From DASQUK01 sp035641315 (lineage in GTDB: Bacteria > Actinomycetota > Acidimicrobiia > Acidimicrobiales > VFJN01): a stretch of DNA of 64,000 nucleotides. The first letter of the stretch is position 1; each line of letters opens with the position of its first letter. Below the pieces are notes generated by a model, which worked only from the letters and a program-made list of their open reading frames with translations, was not told where the DNA came from and made no database searches. Shown here in pieces: positions 63,861 through 64,000 of this stretch. Location of the stretch: the NCBI GenBank assembly GCA_035641315.1, contig DASQUK010000125.1:12768-76767 (forward strand). The letters are read 5' to 3'. The translations under genes and the position numbers were made by a program.

Positions 63861-64000
63861 ATGTTGTCGCTCACCGTCAAGGAGATGCGGGGCCACGGGC
63901 GGCGCCTGGTGGGCACGGCCTTCGCCGTGTTCCTGGGCGTCGCCTTCCTCGCCGGCACCCTGGTGCTCGGCGACACCCTGCGCGCCAACTTCGACGACCT
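63861..64000 (+). CDS. FtsX/MacB-type ABC permease, N-terminus only (cut by window end)
   Basis: The first 46 codons are visible, starting MLSLTVKEMRGHGRRLVGTA and continuing FAVFLGVAFLAGTLVLGDTL. This matches the start of the permease ending at 51901 (LGVAFLSGTLVLGDTM). The rest lies outside the window. Confidence 0.85.
   Translation, partial: MLSLTVKEMRGHGRRLVGTAFAVFLGVAFLAGTLVLGDTLRANFDD

Overview
This 64 kb window is GC-rich, densely coding DNA from an actinobacterium. Three things point there: an S-(hydroxymethyl)mycothiol dehydrogenase (mycothiol is an actinobacterial thiol), an LigB-like ATP-dependent ligase, and a BTAD/SARP-type regulator. Gene content and the mix of fused proteins suggest an environmental lineage such as Acidimicrobiia; that is an inference from content, not a phylogeny. 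I see no tRNA, rRNA, CRISPR array, transposase or phage module. No gene-free stretch exceeds 300 bases, and the larger gaps are mostly filled by palindromic repeats.

Layout. 1-10.4 kb: housekeeping and accessory metabolism (ligase end, MscR, DUF2236 oxygenase, crotonase, UvrD-like helicase, frameshifted DUF305 gene, NUDIX, class V aminotransferase, CBS protein). 10.4-14.4 kb: cobalamin genes cobO and cobQ plus a ChlD/BchD-like chelatase subunit. 14.6-17.7 kb: a large ATPase-BTAD regulator. 17.8-23.8 kb: SnoaL-like protein, CDF metal exporter, TIGR03086 protein, then a CopC-CopD copper cassette ending in a sigma-factor fragment. 23.8-36 kb: HrpB and DEAD-box/cold-shock helicases, dodecin, acyl-CoA dehydrogenase, ceramidase-like exoenzyme, ArsC, SDR, LapA and a second crotonase.

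36.1-47 kb holds one long reverse-strand hopanoid operon with mostly 1-4 nt overlaps. In transcription order it is an HpnC-HpnD fusion, HpnE, a polyprenyl diphosphate synthase, squalene-hopene cyclase, an HpnG-like/IspH fusion, HpnH, Dxs and a small lipoprotein. It links isoprenoid precursor supply (Dxs, IspH) to squalene (HpnC/D/E), hopene (Shc) and adenosylhopane (HpnH, HpnG-like). A dyad at its 5' end and an upstream same-strand MerR-TetR fusion regulator suggest its control.

47-64 kb: DegV, an amidohydrolase, a DUF2207 membrane protein, then an envelope-stress-like region. That region has two MacB/FtsX-type ABC modules, two NarL-type two-component systems, a DUF4097 protein and a secreted M23/GH19 wall hydrolase. 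A similar GGGTGGGG-centred dyad lies upstream of one ABC operon and between the two divergent kinase genes.

The most unusual signal is several families of dispersed palindromic repeats, named A-D here. Family B (CCGCTCTTG, short hairpin, CGGGCCGCTCGGGC) and family A (about 47 bp around GGTTGCC-GGCAACC) sit inside or at the edges of genes. They encode in-frame peptides in HrpB, the UvrD-like helicase, HpnC/HpnD, the chelatase D subunit and possibly CopCD. Families C and D fill 3' intergenic gaps.
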